From Myxococcota bacterium (lineage in GTDB: Bacteria > Myxococcota > XYA12-FULL-58-9), in contig JAKLEG010000007.1 in assembly GCA_022703175.1 (NCBI GenBank), positions 1 through 36,140 of the forward strand: a stretch of DNA of 36,140 bases, given 5' to 3'. A model generated the notes under the pieces. The model was not told where the DNA came from. It did not search any database and worked only from the letters and a program-made list of their open reading frames with translations. The position numbers and the translations under genes were made by a program. Within the stretch, counting starts at the first letter, position 1; every line of letters starts with the position of its first letter. Shown in pieces: positions 15,291 through 23,099 of this stretch.

Positions 15291-16429
15291 TGAAACAAGA
15301 GTTTGCACATTGGCTAGCAGCGGTAGCCATTTTTTTTGTGGCTGCGTGCGGCAGTGACGACGATCCCATGACGGTCGAGACGCCGACCTGTCAATATGAT
15401 AGCGGCCTCAACGGCCTTGAGTGCGCGGGCGCGACCTACACCGAAGTCCTCACGGCATGCACGCCAGAGGCGACCGATTATCAACCGCGCAACGGCGTCG
15501 CTGGCGCCAATGGTTGGCCGACCTGCATCTCCGACGACAATGTCTATCACTTGGTGGGGGACAGCATGCCTTCGGCCGCCGCGCGCTCGATCGCGTTCGA
15601 GTCGATGGGCCAAAAACTCTGGAAGAATCCCTGTGCGCCTAGCAAGGAGGAGTTTCTTTCGGCGCGCGACGACTATTCGGTCGCCGAAGGTTTGGCCTCA
15701 CGTGTCGCGCGGCGTCAGGACATCAGCTACCCCGAGGTTCCGGGCGCCGACAAGTTCGCTTGTTCGAGTGAGGGTATCCCCGAGGCCTATCCCGACCGCT
15801 GCGCCGGCCCTGCCAAGTTGAAGCCGATCATTGACGATGCGTTTGTCAAAGGCATCGGCCAGCAACAGCCGGTGGTGCAGGCGGCACGCATCGAGGCGGC
15901 GTTGCTGTGGTTCTTCTATTTGTCGTTGCCCTCCGAAGTTTGGACGTGTGGATTCAGCAACATTCGTGATTGTGATTCGGCGGTAGGTTACTACACGCAG
16001 TTGTCCGCGCGCGGCGCTCCGACAGGATTGGCTCGCTACGTTGCGGCCTTGGGTCCTGAGACTCATAACCGCATCTACGATGGCTTGCTGGCCGTGCGTT
16101 GTTGGCGTGACGTCGACTCCGAGATGCCGGCGACGGCAGGGGCATCCTATTATGACTTGGCGCAGGCGCAGTTAGATCGTGCGGCGTTGCGCGGTATCGC
16201 CCTCATTGTGCGTGAGCGAATCGGCAAGATTGGCTGCGTAACCGGCGAAGCCCAACAGGCCCAAATTGAGTTCACCAAGGTGTTGGGTGGCTTGCTCAAC
16301 CACGCCGCCAGCAGCGTGGATGCGACCATGGCTGAAACATTGAAGGCGTACACCGATGCGCCAAGCACTGATGCCGCAGCGATCACGAATGCTCAGGAGG
16401 CGTTAGATCAACTGTTTGATTGCCCCTGA
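15290..16429 (+). CDS. Cys-rich lipoprotein coupled to the TonB receptor, unknown function
   Basis: I do not recognise the family. ATG 15290 overlaps the receptor stop (TAATG) and has a perfect AAGGAGG 9 nt upstream. The 379-residue protein has a lipoprotein signal (AIFFVAAC, Cys20) followed by GSDDD. The mature part contains many Cys in short local spacings (CQYDSGLNGLEC, CAPS, CAGP, CGFSNIRDC, CWRD, CVTG, DCP), suggesting multiple disulfides. The middle is helical, with LIVRERIG and EAALLWFFYLSLPS. Tight coupling to the receptor suggests a surface or periplasmic partner that helps capture the ligand; this is inference from context. The helical layout faintly recalls imelysin-type proteins, but their GxHxxE motif is absent. 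Confidence 0.8.
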   Translation: MKQEFAHWLAAVAIFFVAACGSDDDPMTVETPTCQYDSGLNGLECAGATYTEVLTACTPEATDYQPRNGVAGANGWPTCISDDNVYHLVGDSMPSAAARSIAFESMGQKLWKNPCAPSKEEFLSARDDYSVAEGLASRVARRQDISYPEVPGADKFACSSEGIPEAYPDRCAGPAKLKPIIDDAFVKGIGQQQPVVQAARIEAALLWFFYLSLPSEVWTCGFSNIRDCDSAVGYYTQLSARGAPTGLARYVAALGPETHNRIYDGLLAVRCWRDVDSEMPATAGASYYDLAQAQLDRAALRGIALIVRERIGKIGCVTGEAQQAQIEFTKVLGGLLNHAASSVDATMAETLKAYTDAPSTDAAAITNAQEALDQLFDCP

Positions 16430-16454
16430 TAGCCTACAGTCGCGTCCCGTCGTT

Positions 16455-16489
16455 GTCGCGCCGCCACTGGGCCACTCAGTGGTCGCGAC
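16455..16489 (+). terminator. Hairpin after the receptor/lipoprotein operon
   Basis: GTCGCG and CGCGAC, then CCACTG and CAGTGG, pair into a two-part stem interrupted by a 3/1 internal loop, with a 7-base loop GGCCACT. It begins 26 bases after the lipoprotein stop. No U-tract follows, so it may be a terminator acting with Rho or an mRNA-stabilising hairpin. Confidence 0.45.
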
Positions 16490-16635
16490 TGCCAATGCCA
16501 ACACGCGCCAAGCCAAGCGGCTCAAAGGTTCGTAACGTGATACCTTTGCTGTTGGGCACGAGTTGCTCTGCACCCGGTTGTGGGGTTTCCTGAGATCTGG
16601 AACACAGCGGGGAGAGCAATAACCAAGGGAACGTG

Positions 16636-17541
16636 ATGGCGTCGTATCGATTACAGGATCCAGAGCGCGGCATTTTGGGGCCGGTGAGCTTTGCCACCGT
16701 GTGTGATTTGCTGCGCACCGCGGTGGCTGGCGCTGACATTCGGATTTCGCGGGACAGCGGCCCCTTCATGCCGGTGGCGAATTTGGCTGAGGTCGCGACG
16801 GCGGTGGGGGCGGGTCAACCGCTGACCCCTGTGCGTTATGGTAACCTCGAAACCGAAGGGGTCTTGGCCGTGCTCGCAGAGCTCGCGCGCGAGCGGGATA
16901 GCGCGTTGTTGGTGGTCGAGGACGGGCCGATCCGCAAAGATGTGTACATCGTGGATGGTCGTATTGTCTTTTCGACTTCCAACGTGCCTGCGGAGCGGTT
17001 GGGCCAGTACCTCATTCTCAAAGGCATTCTGTCTCCCGAAGATCTACAGGTTGCCTTGGAATCGATGCACACAGACGGCAATCGTTTGGCTGAAACGTTG
17101 GTGCGCCTGGGACTCGTGGACAGCGAAGAAATCGCCGGTGCGCTGCACGACCAGCTGGTGGGACGATTGATTGAGCTTGCGTGTTGGCGCAAAGGAAGCT
17201 TCGAGCTTTTTCGCGGCGCTTATGCTGGGGACGACGATAGTGCAGCGGTGACCGTGATGGAGCTGGCTCGGCATCTGATCGACGAGCTCCCTGAGGAATA
17301 TGTGCTGCCCGGGCTGCGCACGATGTTGCCGCTCGTGCCCGTGGTGCAGGCGCAACATCTGCTTGAGCCACTGTCGTTGAACGATATCGAATCTGCGGTG
17401 GTCGTTGCGATGAACGCCAACGTCACGGGTACGGAGCTTCTTAAGAGCGCAGAGCGCGACGCCGAGGTGCGCAGACGTACGCTGGCCCTGTTATATGTGC
17501 TGACCCAGACGGGCATCGTGGCTTGGTTTGAATCTCGCTAG
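16636..17541 (+). CDS. DUF4388-domain protein with N-terminal GYF_2-like domain
   Basis: ATG 16636 is used, with AAGGGA 5 nt upstream; GTG 16633 just before it is less well spaced. The 301-residue protein begins with a GYF_2-like module (YRLQDPERGILGPVSFATV, then a shared-looking ISRDSGPFMPVANL). From about residue 68 comes a DUF4388 domain: GNLETEGVLAVLAELARER, a beta pair ending VYIVDGRIVFSTS, and RLGQYLILKGILSPEDL. A helical part with LAETLVRLGLVDSEEI and a C-terminal helical bundle follow. DUF4388 proteins are common in Myxococcota and are often linked to signalling or motility regulators. No catalytic residues are recognised. It is probably cytoplasmic. Confidence 0.8.
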   Translation: MASYRLQDPERGILGPVSFATVCDLLRTAVAGADIRISRDSGPFMPVANLAEVATAVGAGQPLTPVRYGNLETEGVLAVLAELARERDSALLVVEDGPIRKDVYIVDGRIVFSTSNVPAERLGQYLILKGILSPEDLQVALESMHTDGNRLAETLVRLGLVDSEEIAGALHDQLVGRLIELACWRKGSFELFRGAYAGDDDSAAVTVMELARHLIDELPEEYVLPGLRTMLPLVPVVQAQHLLEPLSLNDIESAVVVAMNANVTGTELLKSAERDAEVRRRTLALLYVLTQTGIVAWFESR

Positions 17542-17564
17542 CGTGCGTTAAGGAGATGTGCGCG

Positions 17565-17843
17565 ATGGTAACCCGTCCCCCCAAGGACGAGCTGGTGACG
17601 TCAGGCGCGACGCGCTCGCCGGCAGGTTTGGGCATAGGCAGTGCATTGCCAACCCAAGAGCCGCAGGGGCGCTCGCTGGTGGAGCAGCGCGCTGATTTGC
17701 AGCGTACTATCTATGAGTTGGATGGTACCCTCCGCTACATGGGGTCTGCACATCCGCAGCGATTGGCCTGTGAGGCTAAGTTGCAGCAACTCAAATTGAT
17801 GCTGCAGCAGGTCGAGGCGGCGCTGAAGCTTACCGGCCGCTAG
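17565..17843 (+). CDS. Small helical protein of unknown function
   Basis: ATG 17565 is preferred: AAGGAG (17550-17555) is 9 nt upstream, whereas ATG 17556 directly abuts it. The 92-residue product has a Pro/Gly-rich first half (residues 1-40) and a second half of two amphipathic helices rich in Leu and Gln (LVEQRADLQRTIYELDGTL and LQQLKLMLQQVEAAL), typical of a coiled coil. It follows the DUF4388 gene by 23 bases and is probably cotranscribed. Its last 14 bases overlap the 3' end of the convergent sulfatase-like gene. Confidence 0.6.
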   Translation: MVTRPPKDELVTSGATRSPAGLGIGSALPTQEPQGRSLVEQRADLQRTIYELDGTLRYMGSAHPQRLACEAKLQQLKLMLQQVEAALKLTGR

Positions 17844-19143
17844 CGGAGGCTTGGCCCACAAACGTTCGCAGCTGGGTCAGCAGGGCGTCGGCCGCTGGCT
17901 CTAGTGGTGGCTCTTGCCGAGTCTTTTCCTGAGGATCTACGCTCAAGTCGAAGGCATGCACGGTTTCCCGGTCGAACGACACAGACGGGAAGAACTCCTT
18001 CTTTTTGGCTGTGCGCAGGTACCAGGCTTCATCGGCGGGGCGCTGCCAGATCACTTTGGTGCGGCCATCGAAGGCCATTTGTCGGTGGATCCCGAACTCA
18101 TTGTACTCGCTGATCACCACGGGGGACGTCGCCGGCGCATCGAGGAGTGAGCGCCCCAACAGGCCATCTTGCTTCGCGCCAGCCAGCGCTGCCACGGTCG
18201 CGCTGATATCAATGGTTTGGGTGAGACGAGAATCAACCCCAGGTTTGAACCGGGGGCCCACGGCAATGAGCGGGACGTGGACGACCTCTTCCCAAAATTG
18301 GTGCGCATGCAGGTAGAAGCCGTGCTCGCCAAAAGCCTCGCCATGGTCGGCAGTGATGATCAGGTTGGTGTGCTCGCGCAGTCCCAGCTTATCAAGGCCG
18401 GTCACCAGTTGACCCACAGCCTGATCAGCGTAGCGCACGCCCGCGTCGTACACCGCGCGCATCGAGAAGCGTTCGTCGGCGGGATAATCGTTGTCGTACT
18501 CCCAGCGCGCATGGCGCCGGATTTTGCCCTTGAAGTCGCCCAAGAAGATCGCCTCCAACTCAGGCGGCGCTTGGTAGGGGTCATGCGGGTCGACCAGGAA
18601 CAGAAATAGGAACTGGCGGTCATGAGGGCTCTTCGCCAAGAAGTCGAGCACCCGGGCAACGATGAATTCACCGGTCGGCAAACCGTTGTAGGTCTTGCCT
18701 CGTTTGTCTTTGGTGTAGGTACGGGTCGGATCTTCAAAGAGATCGAAGCCACGTTGCAATCCGGCCAAGGAGCCGCCATTGCCATTGGCCGTGAAGCCGG
18801 CGGTGTACCAGCCAGCTGCTTTCACTCGTTCTGCCAAGGTTGTTACATCGGCCGGCAACAGGCTGGTCTCGGTTTCGGTGCGGTGACGTGAGGCGTTCAA
18901 ACCGGTCAGCAGGCATGTGGTGGAGGGACGAGTCCATGGGGCGTTTGCATAGGCACGGGTGAACAGTGTGCCCTGTTTGGCTAACGTATCAAGGTTGGGC
19001 GAGGTCGGACGACCGTAGCCATAGGCGCCCAGCGCATCGGCTCTTAGCGCGTCGATGAAAATGACAAGGGTGAGTTCTTTGGCCGTGGACGTAGGGGTCG
19101 GTGCGGCGACGGAGAGAGACATCAGGAGTATCAGGTTCTGCAT
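17830..19143 (-). CDS. Exported sulfatase-like hydrolase/transferase with Thr at the catalytic position
   Basis: ATG 19143 gives a 437-residue product with a cleavable-type signal (MQNLILLMSLSVAAPTPTS); ATG 19164 is a possible longer start. Alkaline-phosphatase-superfamily motifs are clear: metal Asp31 in IDALRADALGAYGY, nucleophile region WTRPSTTCLLTG (Thr71-Arg-Pro-Ser), ITADHGEAFGEHG and HVPLIAVG. True sulfatases carry Cys or Ser in C/S-x-P-S-R for conversion to formylglycine; here Thr71 takes that place and Arg is replaced by Thr75. Thr is the nucleophile in phosphoglycerol and phosphoethanolamine transferases, so the activity may be on phosphodiesters. It is probably periplasmic. It diverges from a paralogue at 19235. 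Confidence 0.85.
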   Translation of the reverse strand: MQNLILLMSLSVAAPTPTSTAKELTLVIFIDALRADALGAYGYGRPTSPNLDTLAKQGTLFTRAYANAPWTRPSTTCLLTGLNASRHRTETETSLLPADVTTLAERVKAAGWYTAGFTANGNGGSLAGLQRGFDLFEDPTRTYTKDKRGKTYNGLPTGEFIVARVLDFLAKSPHDRQFLFLFLVDPHDPYQAPPELEAIFLGDFKGKIRRHARWEYDNDYPADERFSMRAVYDAGVRYADQAVGQLVTGLDKLGLREHTNLIITADHGEAFGEHGFYLHAHQFWEEVVHVPLIAVGPRFKPGVDSRLTQTIDISATVAALAGAKQDGLLGRSLLDAPATSPVVISEYNEFGIHRQMAFDGRTKVIWQRPADEAWYLRTAKKKEFFPSVSFDRETVHAFDLSVDPQEKTRQEPPLEPAADALLTQLRTFVGQASASGR

Positions 19144-19149
19144 GCCGCC

Positions 19150-19177
19150 ATGATGCGGAGGCATGCGCGCGCGTCAA
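19150..19177 (-). promoter_or_regulatory. Candidate promoter of the minus-strand sulfatase-like gene
   Basis: On the minus strand TTGACG (plus positions 19172-19177) and CATCAT (19150-19155) are 16 bases apart. The -10 ends 6 nt before ATG 19143, with no Shine-Dalgarno sequence, so a leaderless message is plausible. Confidence 0.35.
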
Positions 19178-19198
19178 GAATTTGGTCCGCGGCTTTTT

Positions 19199-19226
19199 TT
19201 TGCATGGACAAGCCCCGTGCTAGCGT
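19199..19226 (+). promoter_or_regulatory. Candidate promoter of the plus-strand sulfatase-like lipoprotein
   Basis: TTTGCA (19199-19204) and TAGCGT (19221-19226) are 16 bases apart; the -10 ends 8 nt before ATG 19235. The -35 abuts a run of eight T. Matches to consensus are modest. Confidence 0.3.
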
Positions 19227-19234
19227 TTTGCACG

Positions 19235-20626
19235 ATGAAACATGGCTGGCTCATCTGTGGCGTTCTGGCGGCGTGTGGACAGCCCGAGGCGCGTACGGTC
19301 ACCAGCGTGGCCGCACCCGCAGAGTCGCCGCGCGTCGTCGTGCCGCCCGCCAAGAGCATCATCCTCATTACAATCGATACATTGCGAGCTGATGTGCTGG
19401 GCTACGCGGGTGGCGCAGCGGTGACCCCAGTGTTGGATGATTTGGCCCGGCGCGGTTGGGCGTTTGACCGATGCTACGCCAACTCGATGCTCACCAACCC
19501 CTCGCATGCAAGTCTGATGACTTCAGTGTATCCGCGCGATCACGGCGTTTACGACAACGAAAGTGGCATTGCCGATGGTGTGCGTACGCTGGCTGCGTCC
19601 ATGCAGCGGCAAGGGCGACGCACCACCGCCATTGTTAACTTTCCGCACCTGAATCCCGAGGTGGCAAACCTAGGTCAGGGTTTCGAGCGCGTCATTCCTG
19701 CGGCGCGCATCGAGCGCCGAGCCGACGACACGGTAAAGCTGGCGTTGAGCGCGATCGACGAGTTTGATCCCGGTGAGGAGTTTTTCGTGTGGCTGCATTT
19801 TTCGGATCCACACGCCCCCTATGATCCCACCGCGGAGCATGCACCCCGCCCGGTCACGCTGGCGCATCCCACACCAATGGCGACCGCCGCGCAGCACGCA
19901 CCCAGCTTCCAAAAGAAGAACGTCTGGTTCAAAGAGGTGTTCAAAACCGTCAAGACTGCCGAAGAGCTGCAAGCTCGCTATGTGGCCGAGGTCGAGGGGG
20001 TTGATGCAGCCTTGGCGCGGCTGTTGGCCGGACTCAACCAACGCCAGCGGGCCGAGCGCACGACCTTGGTGGTCACCTCGGACCATGGTGAGAACTTTGG
20101 TGAGCATCAGCTCTACTTCAATCATGGCGGCCTGTATCAAACGGCGGTGCACGTACCGCTCATCGTCGCGGTGCCAGGAGCCACGCCGATGCGTATTGCT
20201 GGCCAAGTTGAGCAGGTCGATGTCACTCCAACGTTGCTGGAGTTGGTGGGGGCGCCACGCTGGGAGCCGATGCGCGGCCACAGCTTGGTGGGACTTGTGG
20301 CCGGACGCGAGCCACCGCGTGAGTTTGTTTTTAGCGAACATATGCTCGGGCAGCTGGTGGCGGTTCGCGGCCACGGCGGCACGCTCATCCTTCACCGAAA
20401 AACGTCAGCACAATTTCCGAGTTATCGCTTCGTGGCGGGACGTCGGGAAGTGTATGACACGAGCAGCGACCCTGACGAGTTGCACGACGTTGGCCCGGAA
20501 GGGCCGCTGTACGACACCCTGCAAGCGGCGCTGAATACCTATTTGGAAGCTGGTCTCAACCTCGTGGCCCGACCGAGCTTGTTAAGCGATCGCGAGTCGC
20601 TCAAACACCTGGGCTACGTCGAGTAA
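19235..20626 (+). CDS. Sulfatase-like lipoprotein with Thr at the catalytic position
   Basis: ATG 19235 is chosen because it gives a lipoprotein signal (ICGVLAAC, Cys14); the frame from 19163 adds an unlikely N-terminus. The 463-residue protein has IDTLRADVLGYAG (metal Asp48), SMLTNPSHASLMTS (Thr87-Asn-Pro-Ser-His), YPRDHGVYDNESG, VTSDHGENFGEHQ and HVPLIVAVPG. As in the neighbouring gene, Thr replaces the Cys/Ser of classical sulfatases, and His replaces the Arg, so formylglycine chemistry is unlikely. It should sit in the periplasm on a membrane. It is followed after 8 bases by the lytic transglycosylase gene, so a role in envelope polymer modification is plausible but inferred. Confidence 0.87.
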   Translation: MKHGWLICGVLAACGQPEARTVTSVAAPAESPRVVVPPAKSIILITIDTLRADVLGYAGGAAVTPVLDDLARRGWAFDRCYANSMLTNPSHASLMTSVYPRDHGVYDNESGIADGVRTLAASMQRQGRRTTAIVNFPHLNPEVANLGQGFERVIPAARIERRADDTVKLALSAIDEFDPGEEFFVWLHFSDPHAPYDPTAEHAPRPVTLAHPTPMATAAQHAPSFQKKNVWFKEVFKTVKTAEELQARYVAEVEGVDAALARLLAGLNQRQRAERTTLVVTSDHGENFGEHQLYFNHGGLYQTAVHVPLIVAVPGATPMRIAGQVEQVDVTPTLLELVGAPRWEPMRGHSLVGLVAGREPPREFVFSEHMLGQLVAVRGHGGTLILHRKTSAQFPSYRFVAGRREVYDTSSDPDELHDVGPEGPLYDTLQAALNTYLEAGLNLVARPSLLSDRESLKHLGYVE

Positions 20627-20634
20627 CTACCCCG

Positions 20635-23079
20635 ATGAGTCGCGTTGTCCTGTTGTTCCTGCTTTGCCTTGGGGCCTGTGCCTCACCCACCACGCCCGCT
20701 GAGAATCCGCCGGCTGTAGCGCTCTCCGATGTAGGTAGCAGCGGCGCATCGCGGCTTAGTGGTGGTGATGCGGTGTCCGAGCTGGAACCCGCGTCCGCGC
20801 GTCCGGGGTTAGTCATCCTCGCCGACCAACCGTTCCCTGCAACGGTGTTGGAGCCGCCGGTTGGCACCGACGCAAGTGTAGTGCGCCGGGCGGTTATTGC
20901 GCTGCACGCCGAGCATCCCGAGGAGGCCTTGAAGCTGCTTGCTGGAATGGACACGGGTGCGGCGAAACTCGTGCAAGCGCGCGCCTTCCGGGCGTTAGGG
21001 CAATTTGACGCCGCCGAAGCCGCGCTCATCGTGGCTCGCGAGGATGCACCATTGCTGTCGCTTGTGGAGCTAGAATCCGGGCAGGTGGCCATGGCCCGTG
21101 CCGACTTGAAGAGCGCCGAAAGTGCCTGGCGTCTGGTGATGACAGGCAGCGACGTGAGCCTGAAGCGTCGGATCGTGCTGGCGTACGCGGAGCTGTTGTC
21201 GCACGCAAATCCGCTGGAGCTTTTGACCCAGGCGGCTGGCTGGGAGTCGCTCTTGGATGTCGACGACCTAGATGCCAAAGGGCGCTTTTTGGAAGCTGTG
21301 GCAATGGCTCACGTGGCCGCGGGACAACCCTTTGAGGCCGCCGAGCTGCGCTTGCGCCGGTTCTTGGAAGAGCCGGTGTCACTGCTGACGCCCGAACAAC
21401 CTCCCAAGGAGTTGCCCGCCACGCCGCTGCAATTGCTGACGCGCGCCGAGTTGCTGCTTGAGAAGAATCGCAATGAGCGTGCGGTGGCAGCGTTGGACGC
21501 GTTGGCTGATGGCTCGCTCAACCAAGATGAGCGTTGTCGGAAATTGTTTGCGCTGGGGCTTTCGAAACGTAAGTTGCACCTTTATGGTGGCGCTGAACAC
21601 TACTTCACCGACGTCACCAAGAGCTGCGCCGACCCGGCCCTGGTCAAGCGCGCGATGTACCTGAACGCCAAGGTCGTCTCGATTGCCGAGGGCTTGCAGG
21701 CGGTCCCGATCATCGAAAGCTTCGCAAAGCGTTTTGCCGCGTCGAGCATGGTGGACGACATGCTGTTTTGGGCCGGCGACCTTTACCAGCGCCGTAAACG
21801 CTTTGCTGAGGCCGAAGGTTACTTCACGCGTATCGAGAATCTGCCTGAAAAGGGTGACCATTGCGGTGAAGCGCGCTGGCGCTTGGCGTGGATGAGCTAC
21901 CGGCGTGGCAATCTGGTGGAGGCACGAGAGCGGCTCTTGCGCCTGCTGGAACGCGATGGCTGCGTGGATAACCGCTTTGAGCGGGCGCGCGCCCACTATT
22001 GGCTCGGTCGCCTGAGCGTGCTCGCGAAGCAACCAACGCTCGCGGCGACCCATTTCCAAGATGCGATGGTGGCCGAACCCTTGGGCTACTATGCCCAACT
22101 CGCGTTGACCGAGTTGTTTCAAACTGCACCCGAGGTCGCCCGACGTCAGGTGGCCGAGCTCTACGTGCCGCAGGCTGGTGCTTGGCCCCTGGTGTGTGCC
22201 GGCTCCCTGGCCTCTGAGCCAGAATTTATGCACGCCCTAGAATGGTTGCGGCGCGGCCTGACCGAGGATGCGGCGTTGGGGCTATTGGCCCTGGGCGCGC
22301 CGAACTCGAAAGTGGTGGGCGTAGCGCAAGCGCAGGCGTTGGGGGTGGAAACCAAGGGCAGCGCGCTCAAGGATGTGGCCGCACACTTGCCGGGCACAAG
22401 CTGCGGCGCCAACGATCCCCGGTTGCTGCTGGCGTTGTTGCTCGATCGCGCAGGCGCTTACGGCAAAGCTCATTGGCGCTTGCGTACTGATTTCGCGGAG
22501 GTCTTGGCCAACGCGCCGACGCCGGCCACGAGTGCGGTGTGGGTGGCGGCCTATCCGTTGGCATTTCGGGATTTTGTGGCTGCCGGAGAGGCCGAGGGGG
22601 GAGTGCCAGAGTTGTTCTTGCAGGCGCTGTGTCGTGAGGAGAGCGCTCTGGATCCCCAGGCCGTCAGCTGGGCCGGGGCGTATGGGTTGACACAGCTGCT
22701 TCTGGCAAGCGCCAAAGGTGCTGGGCGGTTTCTCAAACCGCCGGTGACAGTGACGCGCGCCGAGGAGTTGTTGGAGCCGGCGTTAAGCGCGCGCTTGGGG
22801 GGGGCCCTGTTGGGATCGTTGCTGAAGCGTTTTGCCGGCCACCCAGGTTTGGCTCTCGCGGGCTACAACGCGAGCGAGAGCACCGCCGATACCTGGTGGA
22901 GCCGCCACCAGGGACAGCGCTTTGATGAGTTTGTCGAGGAGATCACCATCAAGGAGACGCGCGGCTACGTGGCGCGGGTGCTCAAGACGTGGGGCATTTA
23001 TCGCTTCATGTATGCGAGTCAGCCGCCGACCTTGCCGGTGGCGGAGACGCTGCCTAACAAGCCAGGCGTGCACCCTTAA
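20635..23079 (+). CDS. Lytic transglycosylase lipoprotein with long TPR-like domain (Slt family)
   Basis: The 814-residue protein cleaves peptidoglycan glycan strands. The signal has lipobox LCLGAC (Cys15). Residues of about 80-600 are helical repeats (RAFRALGQFDAAEAAL, DLYQRRKRFAEAEGYF, ARAHYWLGRLSVLA), like the ring of Slt70. The SLT domain starts near 655: LFLQALCREESALDP, with probable catalytic Glu669 in EES, then WAGAYGLTQLLLAS, LALAGYNASE and an ITIKETRGYVARVL end. Family consensus GLMQIMP is altered to GLTQLLL, and YNAG to YNAS, but the Glu and Tyr are kept. It starts 8 bases after the sulfatase-like gene and probably shares its mRNA. Confidence 0.88.
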   Translation: MSRVVLLFLLCLGACASPTTPAENPPAVALSDVGSSGASRLSGGDAVSELEPASARPGLVILADQPFPATVLEPPVGTDASVVRRAVIALHAEHPEEALKLLAGMDTGAAKLVQARAFRALGQFDAAEAALIVAREDAPLLSLVELESGQVAMARADLKSAESAWRLVMTGSDVSLKRRIVLAYAELLSHANPLELLTQAAGWESLLDVDDLDAKGRFLEAVAMAHVAAGQPFEAAELRLRRFLEEPVSLLTPEQPPKELPATPLQLLTRAELLLEKNRNERAVAALDALADGSLNQDERCRKLFALGLSKRKLHLYGGAEHYFTDVTKSCADPALVKRAMYLNAKVVSIAEGLQAVPIIESFAKRFAASSMVDDMLFWAGDLYQRRKRFAEAEGYFTRIENLPEKGDHCGEARWRLAWMSYRRGNLVEARERLLRLLERDGCVDNRFERARAHYWLGRLSVLAKQPTLAATHFQDAMVAEPLGYYAQLALTELFQTAPEVARRQVAELYVPQAGAWPLVCAGSLASEPEFMHALEWLRRGLTEDAALGLLALGAPNSKVVGVAQAQALGVETKGSALKDVAAHLPGTSCGANDPRLLLALLLDRAGAYGKAHWRLRTDFAEVLANAPTPATSAVWVAAYPLAFRDFVAAGEAEGGVPELFLQALCREESALDPQAVSWAGAYGLTQLLLASAKGAGRFLKPPVTVTRAEELLEPALSARLGGALLGSLLKRFAGHPGLALAGYNASESTADTWWSRHQGQRFDEFVEEITIKETRGYVARVLKTWGIYRFMYASQPPTLPVAETLPNKPGVHP

Positions 23080-23099
23080 CCTGCCTCCGAGGTCACACG

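Noticed and set aside
15290-16429. Imelysin-type iron-regulated protein
   Set aside because: Helical layout and TonB neighbour suggest it, but the GxHxxE motif of imelysins is absent.
19190-19202. T8 run with CCGCGG as a terminator
   Set aside because: The palindrome before the T run is only 6 bases with no loop, and the site lies between two divergent starts where no transcript should end.
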